Notes: a model not told the origin generated them from the sequence alone. A stretch of DNA of 64,000 nt from Rhabditoides inermis (GCA_963966185.1 CAWZYM010000297.1:216739-280738); one strand, 5' to 3'. Shown: positions 22,741 to 35,024, numbered from the stretch's first letter. A program made the numbers and translations.

Positions 22741-24082
22741 GGGGGGGGACTCACCAAAGCGTCGTGTATCCTCCTCACCACACTGTCCATCTCTCGCAAT
22801 TTCACCGGGATCTGTGCGCTCTCGCCGCCGAGGGAGTGGCCTGGATAAACAAGTAAACATGTAAACAAAAAACAATTAAACAAGTAAACAAACAAGTAAA
22901 CAACCTACCAATATGATCGAGTCCCAAATAGTGTAGTACCATCATATCCCACTCTTGCATCCCATCCTCGGACAAAGCAGAGGTGAGATGGCGAGTCACG
23001 TTCCGGTCCACCTGAATAGCATGTCATCTCATCTCTCTCGCTCTCCCTGTTTCTCTCTCACCTCTGTGTAGTCCTTAACAAAGAACGACGTGACTCCGTC
23101 GGTGTTCTGGAACTGTGTGGGAAACAGGCGCAGCCATGTGTCGTCGCCAAAGAAGTGGATTCTGAAAATAAAACTCTCCCTTCCATCGCTTTCATTCGCA
23201 CGTGCGTGATATGGAGCATATGTCGGCCCACCTCTTGCCCTTGCTCGCATACTCCCCCACCCATGTGGTCTCCTGTGCCGCTCCGCTCGCGAGGTTCGAG
23301 ACGGCCGCCGCGAACGAGGGGACACCGCCGGCGGTCATCGCCTCAACAGAGTGCACTGACGAGCAAACCATGACCGGTCTGCGGTAATATTTTTAACTGA
23401 ATTTCAACAACATTCCATTGAAACGTGACTTGCAAATGCGATAAACAATATTCACATTCAATGTTGAATATCATCCATAATGATAGCCTGGAGATCTTCC
23501 CGTGGCCCCGCCCATCGAAACCCCGCCCCCCACCTTGATGCGCGGCATAGTGACAGTCGGCGATTGCACGTGCGCGTCGAACAGAGAAGCGCGGCCGGCA
23601 GAGACGGAGGAGCGGATGAAGCTGGAACGAGTGACTCCGCCCACTGTAGCACCGCCCACGCTGATCGAGTCATCACGTATCTCTTGACCACACACATTAT
23701 GAGACTACAAAACGAGCAGTGAATTTTAGCTCCGCCCCTTTCAGCCCGCCCACCTCATAGTGTCGGTCTGGGTGAGGAATCCGAGGCGCCACGCGTCTAT
23801 CACCATGAATACGGTGTGTGAGGGAGGAGAGGAGCGGGGAGAGAGACAGTCTGAAAGGGGATACGGCTCCATATATATTTTCGATGTTTCCAAAATTTTA
23901 ATTTCCTTATGAGTTATATGTGATAACCATATTTTCCACTGACCATCCTGCTCCTGCTCCCACTGCTCCTTCTCCTCCCCCGCTCCTCCTCCTCCTGGAA
24001 AGAAGCCAGCGGCGAAGAGTGCAGTGGAGGCGAGAAGAAGTGCGAGTGGCAAGGCGACAGCTGCCACGCCCGGAGGCCGCAT
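20090..24082 (-). CDS. PIGG: GPI ethanolamine phosphate transferase 2 (PIG-G/GPI7)
   Basis: PIG-G adds ethanolamine phosphate to the second mannose of the GPI anchor in the ER membrane. About 16 exons run from the ATG at 24082 (behind a cag acceptor) to the stop at 20090. Exon 1 encodes a signal-anchor (PLALLLASTALFAAGFF). The alkaline-phosphatase-like lumenal domain shows VFMVIDAWR, SPTVTMPRIK, FFGDDTWLRLFP, TSFFVKDYTEV, VLHYLGLDHIGH and VVGDHGMTPAGGHGGASTEE, which include the expected metal-binding Asp and His residues. The C-terminal multi-helix part shows ASSLVEEEHEIWYFLLP, QGNSNSLSSLDVASGYTGIS and HHLFVWSVFAPKCLYESAH, typical of this subfamily. A few exon junctions between 23500 and 23700 are uncertain. 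Many introns contain CT microsatellites. Confidence 0.9.
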
Positions 24083-24621
24083 CCTGTAAATACAAATAGT
24101 GCAACTCCCACGCAAACTTGTAAATATTTATGAGGTAATCTCAGCTGACACGCTCCCTATTCTCGCTCGGTGGTAACTGGAACACGCGAACGCCTCCCTA
24201 ATCCATCCAATCATCAATCGGGTTCTCCCACGCTGATCCCGATTTCCCTTCTTCGCTCTCGCTGCTTCTATCAATCGTTTCGCGTAGTTTCGGGATTTCG
24301 CCAGCTGCTGGCTGCGGTCAGTCAGTTGTGTCCCTGATCCATTCTTCTTCTAGCCTACGGATCATTCTTCCGACAATACAATATCCCCTTTCACTTTCTC
24401 TGTGTGTGGACGCATTCTCAATCGAGGTCGCCTCACATCCGCCCGAGCTCTAGTCTCGTCGATTCGGTTTTCGTCCATGTGTATCGAACGCGTGATGATG
24501 TTGTGGTCATTAGTCATAAGATGTGCATTGCAAATGCACGCTCTAATAACGCCCGCCTGTCGCCTGTGCACGGAACCTGTTCGCTGCTCGAGTCGGCTAT
24601 TTTGAACCCTATCATTTGAGG
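24083..24621. promoter_or_regulatory. Divergent intergenic region, PIG-G and secreted acidic protein
   Basis: About 540 bp separate two head-to-head genes. No repeat or RNA gene is seen. The ATG of PIG-G follows a trans-splice-type acceptor at about 24084. Confidence 0.4.
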
Positions 24622-25289
24622 ATGAGGAGAGGAGTACTACTAGCAGTTGCAGTAGCGCTTCTGCCGTTTGTCGCATCGCAGGGATTCACTTTCGGAAATG
24701 TGAGTCGTGATTTTCATATCAGAGAGAGTCACATTCGAAAATAAACTTGACAGGAAGTTTAGGTGGACAGGAACGGCGTGTTGTTGAATGAGTACATCAA
24801 CGCTATTACCGCCTACGGACCGGGCCTGGGAGTGTTCAGTGAGTATACTCCTATTGATGACACAACTTGTCAATCTCAATCTCATTGGGACAGAAAGTTA
24901 CACTTTGATTCTGGATCTTTCTCAATTAGATCTGATATCACGAGAAAAACTGAATTCATCTGGGTGGAAACGAAATGTCAGTTTCCGATTCCAGCTCCCT
25001 GGACCTATGTTGATATTTCCTACGATAACATTCCCTTCGTGGGAAAGATACCTCTGATTGGAAAGGAGGGAACCTCCTCGGGTCTCGGTATTGCCAACAA
25101 CTACCCGCCCACCGGAAACCCCGGTAACCCCATACCGCCGTTGTACAGGTAAGCAAAGAGGGAAAGTGAGACAAGCCACGCCCATCCAGAGCCCGCCCCC
25201 TTCCTCCCAACATCCCCGAGCCTGTCGACGTTGTTGCCGTTCCTCTAGATGAGGAGGCTCTGCATGGAGAGCCTCTCTTCCCCAAGGGT

Positions 25290-25337
<48 letters not shown>

Positions 25338-25729
25338 CTCTCTCTCTCCCTCTCTCTTTCTCTCCCTCTCTCTTTCTCTCTCTCATCCCTCTCCTCCAGA
25401 ACTCACTCTCCCTGGCATGACCACTCATGACATAAACGACATGGACGAGGATCAGAACAAGGTCGACGATCCGTTCGGAGACCTCGGAGACGGCAAGGAC
25501 GAGAAGGACAAGAACGAGATCACCGGTGAGTGACGTCATCTCAGATATGACGTCATCATCTCCTTTAGATGAGGATGACGATGACGTGACGCTGGACAGC
25601 GTGCACGAGAAGAACGTGAAGGCAGAGGACATGGTGAAGAAGGAGGAAGTTCCGGCGATGCCGCGCTCTCCATTCAGAAAGAGGACCAAGAGGTTCGCGG
25701 GACTCGCACACATACTCGGAATGCATTGA
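24622..25729 (+). CDS. Secreted acidic protein with C-terminal dibasic-flanked peptide
   Basis: Six exons (24622-24699, 24763-24838, 24995-25148, 25190-25287, 25400-25525, 25569-25729) join to 230 residues. A signal peptide (MRRGVLLAVAVALLPFVASQ) is followed by a Gly/Pro-rich middle (NNYPPTGNPGNPIPPLYR) and a highly acidic part (DINDMDEDQNKVDDPFGDLG). The end is basic: RKRTKR followed by the 11-residue FAGLAHILGMH. Signal peptide, acidic spacer and a terminal peptide after KR are the layout of a prohormone. The exon 3 acceptor at 24994 is a choice: the 156-nt intron is a multiple of three and would also read through. Family not recognised. Confidence 0.6.
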
Positions 25730-25958
25730 GTGCCAGAAGAGATACTAACTTATTCGCCCCTGTACATTCCCCCCACCCCCAAGTATTCACGTCCGAATAA
25801 AACACGGTTCACCTCACCCCAAACAATTAACATCACGTATGCAATCACATTTTATGGATACAACGAATACACACAAACATAACAACCAGAGATCTGCACA
25901 ACATAAACAACATAATCATCTCAATATATCAACGGGTTACTGTATTTCTTTCCTCACA

Positions 25959-28131
25959 TCACTGTGTCTTCTTATACCAGAACCTTGCTCGGAAATCGTC
26001 GGATCCAGTGATGAAAGCAGGCATAGTCGGAGAGTGGACAAACGTACGGCACGGAGCTGTGTGGCCTGAACAACTTTCGTATTTATCTTATTCGTCTATA
26101 TTCAATTTCAAGAAGGAGAAGCGATGGAGACAGCTCTGTCGTATTTGAACCCACCTAGTGCGAGGAGACGTTTTCTATCCGAGTTGCGTGCGTCCCACGA
26201 GCACAGACTGCCAGACTTCTCGTCAGGGAACATTACTGAAATGCGTATTTCAAGTCGCATCTTCATAGTAGATTCAAACAACTAAACAATGCACCCACCG
26301 TAGTCCTCGTTGTGGTTGAAGGTGGCGTGAATGGTGTACTCTTGGGCTGCCGTGGCCCCCGCGCCCGTGTAGGCAATGAGACAGCGGTTCGTCGACAGCT
26401 CCCACAGCTTCACCACACTATCCATGCCGGATGTGAGGATGTACTGCAGAGGTTAGTATGTACTCTTCGAGCTTTTCCTGGTATTGATTTCGGGCAAGTG
26501 GGAGTAGAATAAAAACTAAATATGAAACATAATAAATGTGGAACAGTGCATTTACAAGAATATAGCATAGTGGTACCTTTCCGTTGCGGGTGAATCGGGC
26601 GCTGCATATGGCGGCGCCGTCGTGCGCGCGATGGAAAGTCTCCACGCAGCGATTCGAGATGCCGTCCCATACCTATAACAGGCATGGGTATAGAAATACG
26701 ATACGGACAATGTACTGTGCAGACAAACAATGCGTGCACAGGAAAAAAGTGTGTAGCGATGAATCACAATCGCGGTTGCGAAAAGAAAAAGAAAAGGATA
26801 GTTATTCATTGTGTGCAAGTCTGTGCAAGTTGCGAGCGAGGTGAATCTAAGATTATCGCTCTGACAGAGACGAAAAGGTAAAGGAATACCTTGACATCGC
26901 CATCCTTGGATCCACTGACGAAGAGACGAGCGTTCTCCGAGTAGTTCACCTACAGAAAGCTTGTTTCTCCCTCCAACTCAATTCTAACAATCCACGACCA
27001 CAACTATCTCCTCTCTTCCGCTCACTATCACTCACATCGACAAGCCCCTCCTTGTGCTGGTCGGAAGCGGAGCAGGATACGTAGCACTGCTGTGTCTCGA
27101 CATTGTAGAGACGGAGTGTGGGATGGTCCGTCCCCACGATCATGAACTCGCCTCCAGGGTGGAAAGAGAGGGCGCGGATTGGAGACACTTCCTGGAATAG
27201 TGCGAAGTGAGAGAAAATAAAGAGTCCAGTAACATGTGAAAAAAACAAGTGAAAAAAATAACAGCGTGAAACCCACTGTGATCGTTTTCATGGCTCGCTT
27301 GACGGCGGTCTTGGAATAGTCGAACATCTTGACAGTCATGTCGCGCGATCCGGAGACGAGTATCTGTTCGCGAGGGTGGAACGCCACGCATGTCACTTCC
27401 TGCGGTACAACCATTATAAATAAGACAATGCGAACAGAAACTTACATCGACGTGATCGTATAGCGTGCGTATGACGGGATGTTGAGCGTCAGGTGCACCT
27501 TCGGTGAGGTCACCGCGGTTCTCGCGAGCCACGATTCGCTCCACGTCCATGATCTTGATAGAGCAGTCCACGGAACCAGTGGCGCACAGGGAACCTAGAC
27601 GTGAACGATACAACTGAATACTTTCGCACGCGTCTGATTCACATACCATCGATGTTGAAGGTGGCTGCACGGCAAGGTTGCTTGTGGGAAGTGAGATAAA
27701 TAGTTTCATACATGCACGGCTCGGGTGTGGAGGGGAGGATGTCCGCATCGAACTCAAGATCGATGCCAGTGGACAGCGCATCCAACTATAACAAACTATG
27801 CAATTCCATTCGTGTACCTGTAATATACCTGAAGTGCATTCTCCTTGTCCTTGGATTCTGGGTCGTCAACGAACTGTTTGGCAATGGAAACAAGACGAAA
27901 GAGCTTATCCGATGGTGGTGGAGGCTGGGCAGAACAACCAATCGCAGTTGCAAGCGAAAGCGCCATTTGCTGGTGTCCATCGTAAAACAACTGTCTGCAA
28001 TAAATAAATCGTAAAACAACTGTCTGCAATAAGTAAATTTACTGTTGTCGAAACTTTCAAAAAAAAATCACCCACCCGATGATCAGTCGATACATGTAAT
28101 CTCGATCTTTGATATCTGGTTTCAGCGCCAT
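25959..28131 (-). CDS. cpf-1: Cleavage stimulation factor subunit 1 (CstF-50)
   Basis: CstF-50 is the WD40 subunit of the factor that recognises the GU-rich element in pre-mRNA 3' end formation. The N-terminal dimerisation region ([12 protein letters not shown], then [18 protein letters not shown]) is followed by [10 protein letters not shown] and seven WD repeats with family-typical pieces: [50 protein letters not shown] and [16 protein letters not shown] at the end. About nine exons. Exon 2 begins at 27994, where a 29-bp tandem duplication has copied the 3' splice site. It ends 230 bp from the convergent secreted-protein gene. Its complex partner CstF-77 is only 2.3 kb upstream. Confidence 0.93.
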
Positions 28132-28553
28132 AATGTTATCTGGAATTATTAACTGAAGTACATATACAAAAAAAGAATAAACAAAAAAAACTAATTTGCT
28201 GGAAAAAAAATAAACAAATGTAAAACTGCAAAAATAAACAAATTTGGCATTAAAAAATAGTCCCGCCACGAATACATTCAAATATTACTCAGTTTACTGT
28301 AGGTTCTCTTCTCTGTGAATTTGGGAAATTTTTACATTTTTTGTTCTCCTACTTATATGTTTGCTTGAAATTAACGTGTATGTAATGTTTATTTGTTTTG
28401 AATAAATCATGATTTCGATTCATCTAATTCAATGTCAATATGACTGTTTTCTGCGAAGTGGTTTAGTTCGATCGTAAATGTGGTATTTTCGACAAACCTT
28501 TTTTGTTGTTTCTCCCATTATTGTGTTGCTCATTGTTTTGTTTAGGGTAAGAC

Positions 28554-29190
28554 ATGAAGCAGAATCCGTTCGTGTCGTCCGACTCCGGCAAGTGCCGCAA
28601 GCGCCACTTCACCGCCCCCTCCCACATCAGGAGGAAGCTGATGTCTGCTCCCCTTACCAAGGAGCTCCGCGCCAAGCACGGAATCAAGTCCATTCCCATC
28701 AGGTATGTTTTTTCTTTATTTTTGGTTGAAACTTTTATTTCTCAATGCCCAATAGTAGTTGTTGTGAGTTCGTTTCGTTCAATCTCACAATACGGTTATT
28801 GCTTCATTAATTTATTTTTAGGAGGGACGACGAGGTGACCGTCACCCGCGGACACTTCAAGGGAAACTCGGGACGCGTCATTCGCGCTTACCGTAAGAAG
28901 TTCGTTGTGCACATCGACAAGATCACCCGCGAGAAGGCCAACGGATCCACCGTCCACATTGGAATCCACCCCTCCAAGGTTAGTATATTCTCTTTCTTTG
29001 TTTTTTCTGTTGTTTTTTAATGTTTGTTCAGTTTTTCGTTATTATTTGACTATCTCATTTGCAGGTCGCCATCACCAAGCTGAAGCTCGACAAGGACCGT
29101 AAGGCCATCGTTGAGAGGAAGGCTGCCGGACGTGCTCTTGCCCTCGGAACCCTCAAGGGAAAGCACACCGAGGAGACCATCTCCGAGTAA
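28554..29190 (+). CDS. rpl-26: Large ribosomal subunit protein L26 (uL24)
   Basis: Three exons (28554-28702, 28822-28978, 29065-29190) join to 143 residues. The KOW-containing ribosomal protein opens [19 protein letters not shown], has the family stretch [34 protein letters not shown] and [18 protein letters not shown], and ends in a basic-acidic tail. The start lies just behind a tttag acceptor. Introns are T-rich and short. aataaa follows the stop by ~30 bp. Codon use is strongly biased to C-ending codons, as expected for high expression. Confidence 0.97.
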
Positions 29191-29358
29191 AATGTCATTG
29201 TTGATTGTTATGACGAACAATAAACTTGTTCAATTATGTGTCTTTTATGTTTTATGAACTATTGGATTTTACCCACATACCAGTATCTCGAGAAGTTTGG
29301 TACGGATTTTGAATATGTTTTACATAAGAAAGATCCTTTATTCTTTGGCTATTGCTTT

Positions 29359-29996
29359 GCGCTCTGGTAGATGGCTCGATGGTCGTCTCAGGGGTGCGAG
29401 GGTCGAGTCGAGGGTTCGATAGTCGAGATGAGGCGTACTCTCAAACTCGACCATCGAGTGACCCTCGAGTCGACCCTCGAACTACTGCTACTTTTTGGCG
29501 GCAAAATCTGTGACGTCATGATTAACAAAAATAACTTTTTTTGAGATGAAAATCACGGAATCTTCATCGCCATCATCTTGCGAGTCGAACGCACCGCGGC
29601 AAAAATTCGTAGGACAAAATTTAAATCGATGACCATAAACCCGGCGCACATTTGTCGCTGCCAGCGGTTAGGCTGAGAGGTGAATCGTCTTCTTCGTGTC
29701 GCAACAAAGCGCCAAAAACATCTTCACCCTTGTGGACTTTTTGAGCATGTCCCTGTTGGGCACAATGCACAACTTTTGGAGTTCTAGTGTGGTCTAGGCA
29801 TCATGCCTAAGCACGCTTATATCATATCTGATATCGTTTTTCACTGGCTGTAAGAAAAGTGGGCGGGGCTACAAAGTTCGAGGGTCGAGTCGACCCAAAG
29901 TTCGATGGTCGAGAAAAACCCGGAAACGAGGGTCGAGATTTTAGTCGAGACGACCCTCGAACCCTCGAGAAAACCCTCGAGCCGTCTACCTCTGCG
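29359..29996. mobile_element. TIR element rich in tcgagggt repeats
   Basis: The ends GCGCTCTGGTAGATGGCTCG and CGCAGAGGTAGACGGCTCGA (read on the opposite strand) are inverted. Subterminal regions (29365-29490 and 29865-29990) are filled with direct and inverted CGAGGGT/ACCCTCG units; the centre is not repetitive and has no coding frame. This fits a non-autonomous foldback-type transposon. It separates rpl-26 from CstF-77. Confidence 0.65.
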
Positions 29997-30038
29997 TTGA
30001 TGAATTGACATTTGCTATCGCCATTGTCAATTCATCAA
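29997..30038. repeat. Short perfect hairpin adjoining the TIR element
   Basis: TTGATGAATTGACA at 29997-30010 is exactly inverted at 30025-30038, giving a 14-bp stem with a 14-base loop. It abuts the right end of the preceding element. Confidence 0.7.
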
Positions 30039-30388
30039 TGTTTTGCGTTTGAAACAATTATTCAATTCAACAGTTCGCAAAGAACTAGGTTTGGAAGAAA
30101 GGCTATCCATTGACTTGTAGCTATGAATTACTGTAAGAAATAAAATTTGATTAGGGAAGGATGTTTTCATTTTGACAGGAGGTATATGGGAAGCACGCAT
30201 CTATGTAGATTTACACTTCGTTGGTTTCAACTGGCTAGAGGCCAGCGCTATCTTTCTCTCTCGCTTCGTCCTGTCTCCTGTCTCTCACTCGCATCGCGCG
30301 TTTGAAAATGTTTATTCCGCCCTGTTTTTTTCTGTTTTATGCGCTGTTTTTATTTTCTATACAAATGTTTAAAAGATGTTCGTTCAGA

Positions 30389-33300
30389 ATGTCGTCTTCA
30401 TCTGTACTTAGCCCTGAAAGAAGAATAGAAATCAATTCGTTTGATGTTGATGCTTGGAATTTGCTTCTGCGAGAATCACAGGTGGGCTTTGGTTTTTGTG
30501 TTTTAATTATTGCATGTGATGTACAAAACGTACGTGCAAAGTTTGGTGGTATTTCATGACTATACATTGATAGGCGCGACCGATTGACCAGGCCAGGCCG
30601 TTCTATGAAAAGCTGGTGACGCAGTTCCCGAATGCGGGCCGGTACTGGAAGGCGTATATCGAACACGAGGTGAGTGAATGAGGGAGAAGCAAATGATGAT
30701 GGTCGGTCGATTGCAGCTGCTGATGAGCATATTGGAAAGGCCAGGTCGGTGCGCCCCGTCGCCCCCTAGACAGCAGTCACGAGTAGTAGAACATGAGCAT
30801 TGTAGATGTACTCACCCACGAATAAACGTTTCACAAAGCAGCCGGCCCGCATTGATCTCGAGTGAATTCTCTTCTGGCATAAATATTCAAACAACTTTGG
30901 CGTTCTATCAATAGATGTCCTGCGCTCTCACCTTCTCCCACTAGCAAGTGTCTAATCGTGTCTGTTTCAGCTACGAGGCAAGAACTTCGAGAACGTCGAG
31001 ACGGTGGGTAATTTTTTTTGTAATCTATATCTGAAAACGTTGTTGTATAAGCGTATTTCAGTTGTTTTCGCGTTGTCTGGTGCACGTGTTGAACATTGAG
31101 CTGTGGAAGTGCTACGTGTACTATGTGCGCGAGACCAAGGGTGGACTGGCGACGTTCAGGTAAATGATGTTTGCACAGTTACATTCAATCGATTTGGTGA
31201 ATACGAATGGCGATGACGTTATGCTTATAAGTGCATTTTCAGGGAGAAGATGGCTCAGGCGTACGACTTTGCGCTCGACAAGGTCGGCCTCGACATGCAC
31301 GCCTACTCGATATACGCAGACTACATATCCTTCCTCAAGACGGTGTAAGTGGTTTTGCTGTTCGTATACTTATACAAAATGGATGATGTATTCTTGTTAT
31401 AAAATGTATGCCTTCCAGTCCGGCTGTGGGCATGTACGCCGAGAACCAGCGTATCACAGCCGTGCGCCGCGTCTACCACAGGGGAATCGTCACCCCCATG
31501 GTCAACATCGAACAGCTGTGGAGCGAGTACTGCGCCTTTGAAAAGGTACGTCACGTTACGTCGTACGGTACGTCAAAAATTAACCCCTGTTGTTCAGAGC
31601 ATTAACGCGACGCTGGCGGAGAAGCTGATTTCGGAGAAGAACAAGGAGTACCAGCAGTCAAAGAAGATGTCCAAGACGCTGGAGACTACGACAAGGGGCA
31701 TCAACAGACAGGCGGTCAGCGTTCCTCCGAGGGGAACGAACATCGAAATGAAACAGGTGGGTGAGAACTGAGAAGAAGCTGAATCGCACACGACGAGCTA
31801 TTATGTGAATAGAGTACCCGGAGAAGAGCTTTATTGCACAATTAGACGCAAACAAGCTGTTCAAGGGTTGTACTCGATGGGGAGGTTCTTGCGGCGGACC
31901 ATTCCGTCTCCCTGGAACCACTCGCGGCGGAAGGTCTTGGCGGCGCCGTCGGGGGTGTTGGTCCACTCGATGGTGATGCGGTCGTTGTTGGTGTCCTCCT
32001 CTCCGTACTTGAACGCGTCGCAAGAGACGGCCATCAGCACGGCCTCCTTGGGGTCGAGCACTCCGCACGGCGGGTCGACGCCGAGGCGCTTCATGTTGGT
32101 GGTCTTGATGGCCCATCCGATGCGGCGACCTCCGGCGTTGGTGATCTGAATGTGACACATTGAGAATCAATCGATATCATACGATATCGACAACAGCGTA
32201 CCTTGATGTGGTAGGTGTGCTTGTCATCGTAGGGGGCGTTGAAGACGATCTTGGTACCCGGCTGGGTGTTGATATCTCCGGGAGGGACGGACTGAGCCAT
32301 GGCGAATGGATGCCGGCAGACCGCCGAGCCCCGCTTTTGTACGAAAAGGACGGCATGCTAATCACCGAAACTCGCGCGATTTGCAATGCGAAATGAATCA
32401 GGTGGTGTGGTATAATTGGAAATGATCAGTTAGTCTGATCGATATGTAAACTGTGTCCCGTGTCGTGGAAAGAAACTTCGAATGCTTGGAGATGTCGTCT
32501 TTTAAGCTGGAGATGTGGAAGAAGTACATACACTGGGAGAAGACGAACCCGCTCGAAACGGATGACTTTGCCGCATTCGCCAAGCGAGGTGAGATCAGTG
32601 TTTTGCAGATTGGTGTCATGTTTTTTATTCTTCCCATTTCAGTGACGTACTCGTACGAGCAGGCGCTGCTGTGTCTGGGCTACTATCCGGACATGTGGTA
32701 CGAGGCTTCCCTGTGGCAGAAGCAGTCGGCAGACGAGCTGGAGAGGAAGGGAGACGTCAAGGCGGCCGCCCAGATGAGGACCGATGCAGTCCGTGAGTCT
32801 CTCTCTCTATGTCTCTCTCTCTCTCTCTCTATCACTCTCACTATGTCTCTATGTTTCGTTTGCGTCCGAACCTCTGTCTCTGTCTCTGTCTTTATCTCTA
32901 TCTTTATCTCTATCTCTGGTTCTGTCTGTCTCTGTCTCTGTCTCTGTCCCTCTGTCTCTCTCTATAGTATACGTTGTATTGCAGAGTTGTTGGAGCGTGC
33001 GATCGGAGGTCTGATGGCCGACTCGCAGCTGTTGTTCTTTGCGTACGCGGATCTGGAGGAGGAGCGGAAGCAGTACGACGGGGTGAAGAAAGTGTACGAC
33101 AAGCTCCTCGCTCTGCCCAATGTCGATCCCACACTCGTGAGTTTTGTAGAATGTGAACTGTATGGATCATATTTCTTATAACTAAACTAAAGGAGCAGAA
33201 TAGTTTGGTCAATGAAAAGATTGTAGGAAACTGTGTTATTACAGGGCTACATCCAGCTGATGAAGTTTGTGCGTCGCACGGAGGGCGTGAAGGCGGCGAG

Positions 33301-35024
33301 GACAGTGTTCAAGCGGGCGAGGGAAGACGCGCGCTCCAGGTTCCACGTGTTCGTCGCGGCAGCACTCATGGAGTACTTCTGCAGCAAGGTACCATAGTAA
33401 CGGAAGAATATACAAGTGAAGAGAGAGAGAGAGAGAGTTCCGTCTGTTCAGGACGGCGACATTGCGAAGCGCGTGTTCGACATGGGTCTGAAGAAGTACG
33501 GCGACGACCCCGACTACGCGCTCGCCTTCGTCGACTTCCTCGCACACCTCAACGGTAGGGATTGAGTATTGATTGTTGTATCGATTGGTTTTCAGAGGAC
33601 AACAACACGCGCGTGGTGTTCGAGCGTATTCTGAAGGGCGACATGCCGACGGATAAGGCGGGGTGAGTGGGGGAGGGGGAGGAGAGGTGTGGAAGAATAA
33701 CAACTAAACAGTGGCGAAGCAGGGGAAATGTAGAAGGCATATCATATTATACGGTGGAGAAGGATATGGATAAGAGCTTTATCGTTTGATAGTATGATGT
33801 CATTGTTTCAGTGACATTTGGGACCGTTACTTGGAGTTTGAGTCGATGGTCGGCGATCTGACGAGTACGATGAAGGTGGGTCGAGGATCGAGGGATGGTA
33901 CTACGAGAGGCAGGACTTGACAAACCCTCTTCAGATTGATTCTCGCCGGCGGGAGGCTATGAAGGCGCTGACGAGCGAGGAGGACATTGATGCCACTACC
34001 ATAATGCTCATTGATAGGTGGGCGGAGACTGTGGGGCGGGGCTTGAACTATCATTTTTTGCAGGTACAAGTTCATGAACCTGGTACCGTGCACGCCCGAT
34101 CAGCTCAAGCTGATGGGATACAATGTGGGTTTGCATTTATATTTGAAGATAAAAGATTTATCAGGACATTGTGGTTCATTACATTACAAAAAAACTTTGT
34201 ATAATTGCACTGGTTGCAGAAGCCGATCCGGACAGGTGTGTCTAACGGCATGTCGGCTTCGTCTCACCTGCCCTCTGCCTCTTGTGCGGGTCCATCGGGG
34301 GCGGGCGGACCGCAGTCGGCCAGTGTGCTCATGGGAGGAACCGGAGGAGTCAGCATAGAGATCAGCGGGTGAGTAGAGACGGTTCTTTGCTAGTTCATGA
34401 TTCGACCCGTTTGCAGCTACCCCCGTCCGGACGTGGATCAGATGATCCCGTTCAAGCCGCGCGCGTCAGCCCCTCACGGGGCGCACCCCGTGCCGGGAGG
34501 GGTGTTCCCCCCGCCGCCAGCCGCCGCCGAACTACTCAGACACCTCCCTCCCCCGTGGACATTCCAAGGACCCTACGTGGCCATAGACCTGCTCATGGAC
34601 AGCCTACTCAAGTATGAGTACAAGGGTGAGTGCGAGGGGGACGAGAGAGATGATGAATCTGATGTGGGATGTGGAGTGTTGTGGTGGTGATGATCACTAT
34701 TGCAGCACCGACGGTGGATCCTCTGACGATGCCGGAGCCCGGCTCGATGCTCGCGCCCAATCTGCGGGTGGAAGACGTGAAAAAGGAGTTCTACCAGCTG
34801 CAGGCAACCACCACTGATCCCCACATTGTGAGACATCTCTTCCTCTCCCCCACTCTGTCTCTTTCTCTCTCTCTCTCTCTCTCATGACGTGATTCTAGGC
34901 GATGGCGATGGGCGTGGATGGAAGCAGGAAGAGGAAGGCGGGCGGCGACTCGGATTCGGACGAGGAAGGCAGGGTGGATTCTGCGAGGGACATCTACAGG
35001 AGGAGGATGCATGGAAAGGTGTAG
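30389..35024 (+). CDS. suf-1: Cleavage stimulation factor subunit 3 (CstF-77)
   Basis: CstF-77 is the HAT-repeat scaffold of the CstF complex. The start (behind cgttcag) gives [22 protein letters not shown] repeats follow: [94 protein letters not shown] and [14 protein letters not shown]. The C-terminal region has [20 protein letters not shown] and [12 protein letters not shown], the CstF-64/50 binding region, and ends [11 protein letters not shown]. Roughly 20 exons; exon 1 is 30389-30481. The intron 31757-32506 contains an MSP gene on the other strand. Other introns hold CT microsatellites (32790-32970, 34860-34884). Confidence 0.94.
31861..32300 (-). CDS. msp: Major sperm protein (MSP), copy B, nested antisense in CstF-77 intron
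   Basis: Two exons (32202-32300 and 31861-32145) give 127 residues, to my reading identical to copy A at 7267-7703. The single intron is at the same place but is unrelated in sequence (it contains a tcgatatcat/acgatatcga palindrome). The duplicated block covers the gene and ~135 bp upstream and sits inside the 750-bp CstF-77 intron. Confidence 0.97.
32301..32437 (-). promoter_or_regulatory. Conserved MSP upstream region, copy B
   Basis: Matches the upstream of MSP copy A: GGACGGCATGCTAATCA in the same place and GGAAATGATC with TAGTCT ~125 bp from the ATG. Conservation of this flank while the introns differ suggests selection or a recent retained promoter. Confidence 0.55.

Noticed and set aside
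29359..29996. CRISPR-like array of cgagggt units
   Set aside because: Units are short, irregularly spaced and in both orientations in a eukaryotic genome; they are subterminal repeats of a TIR element.
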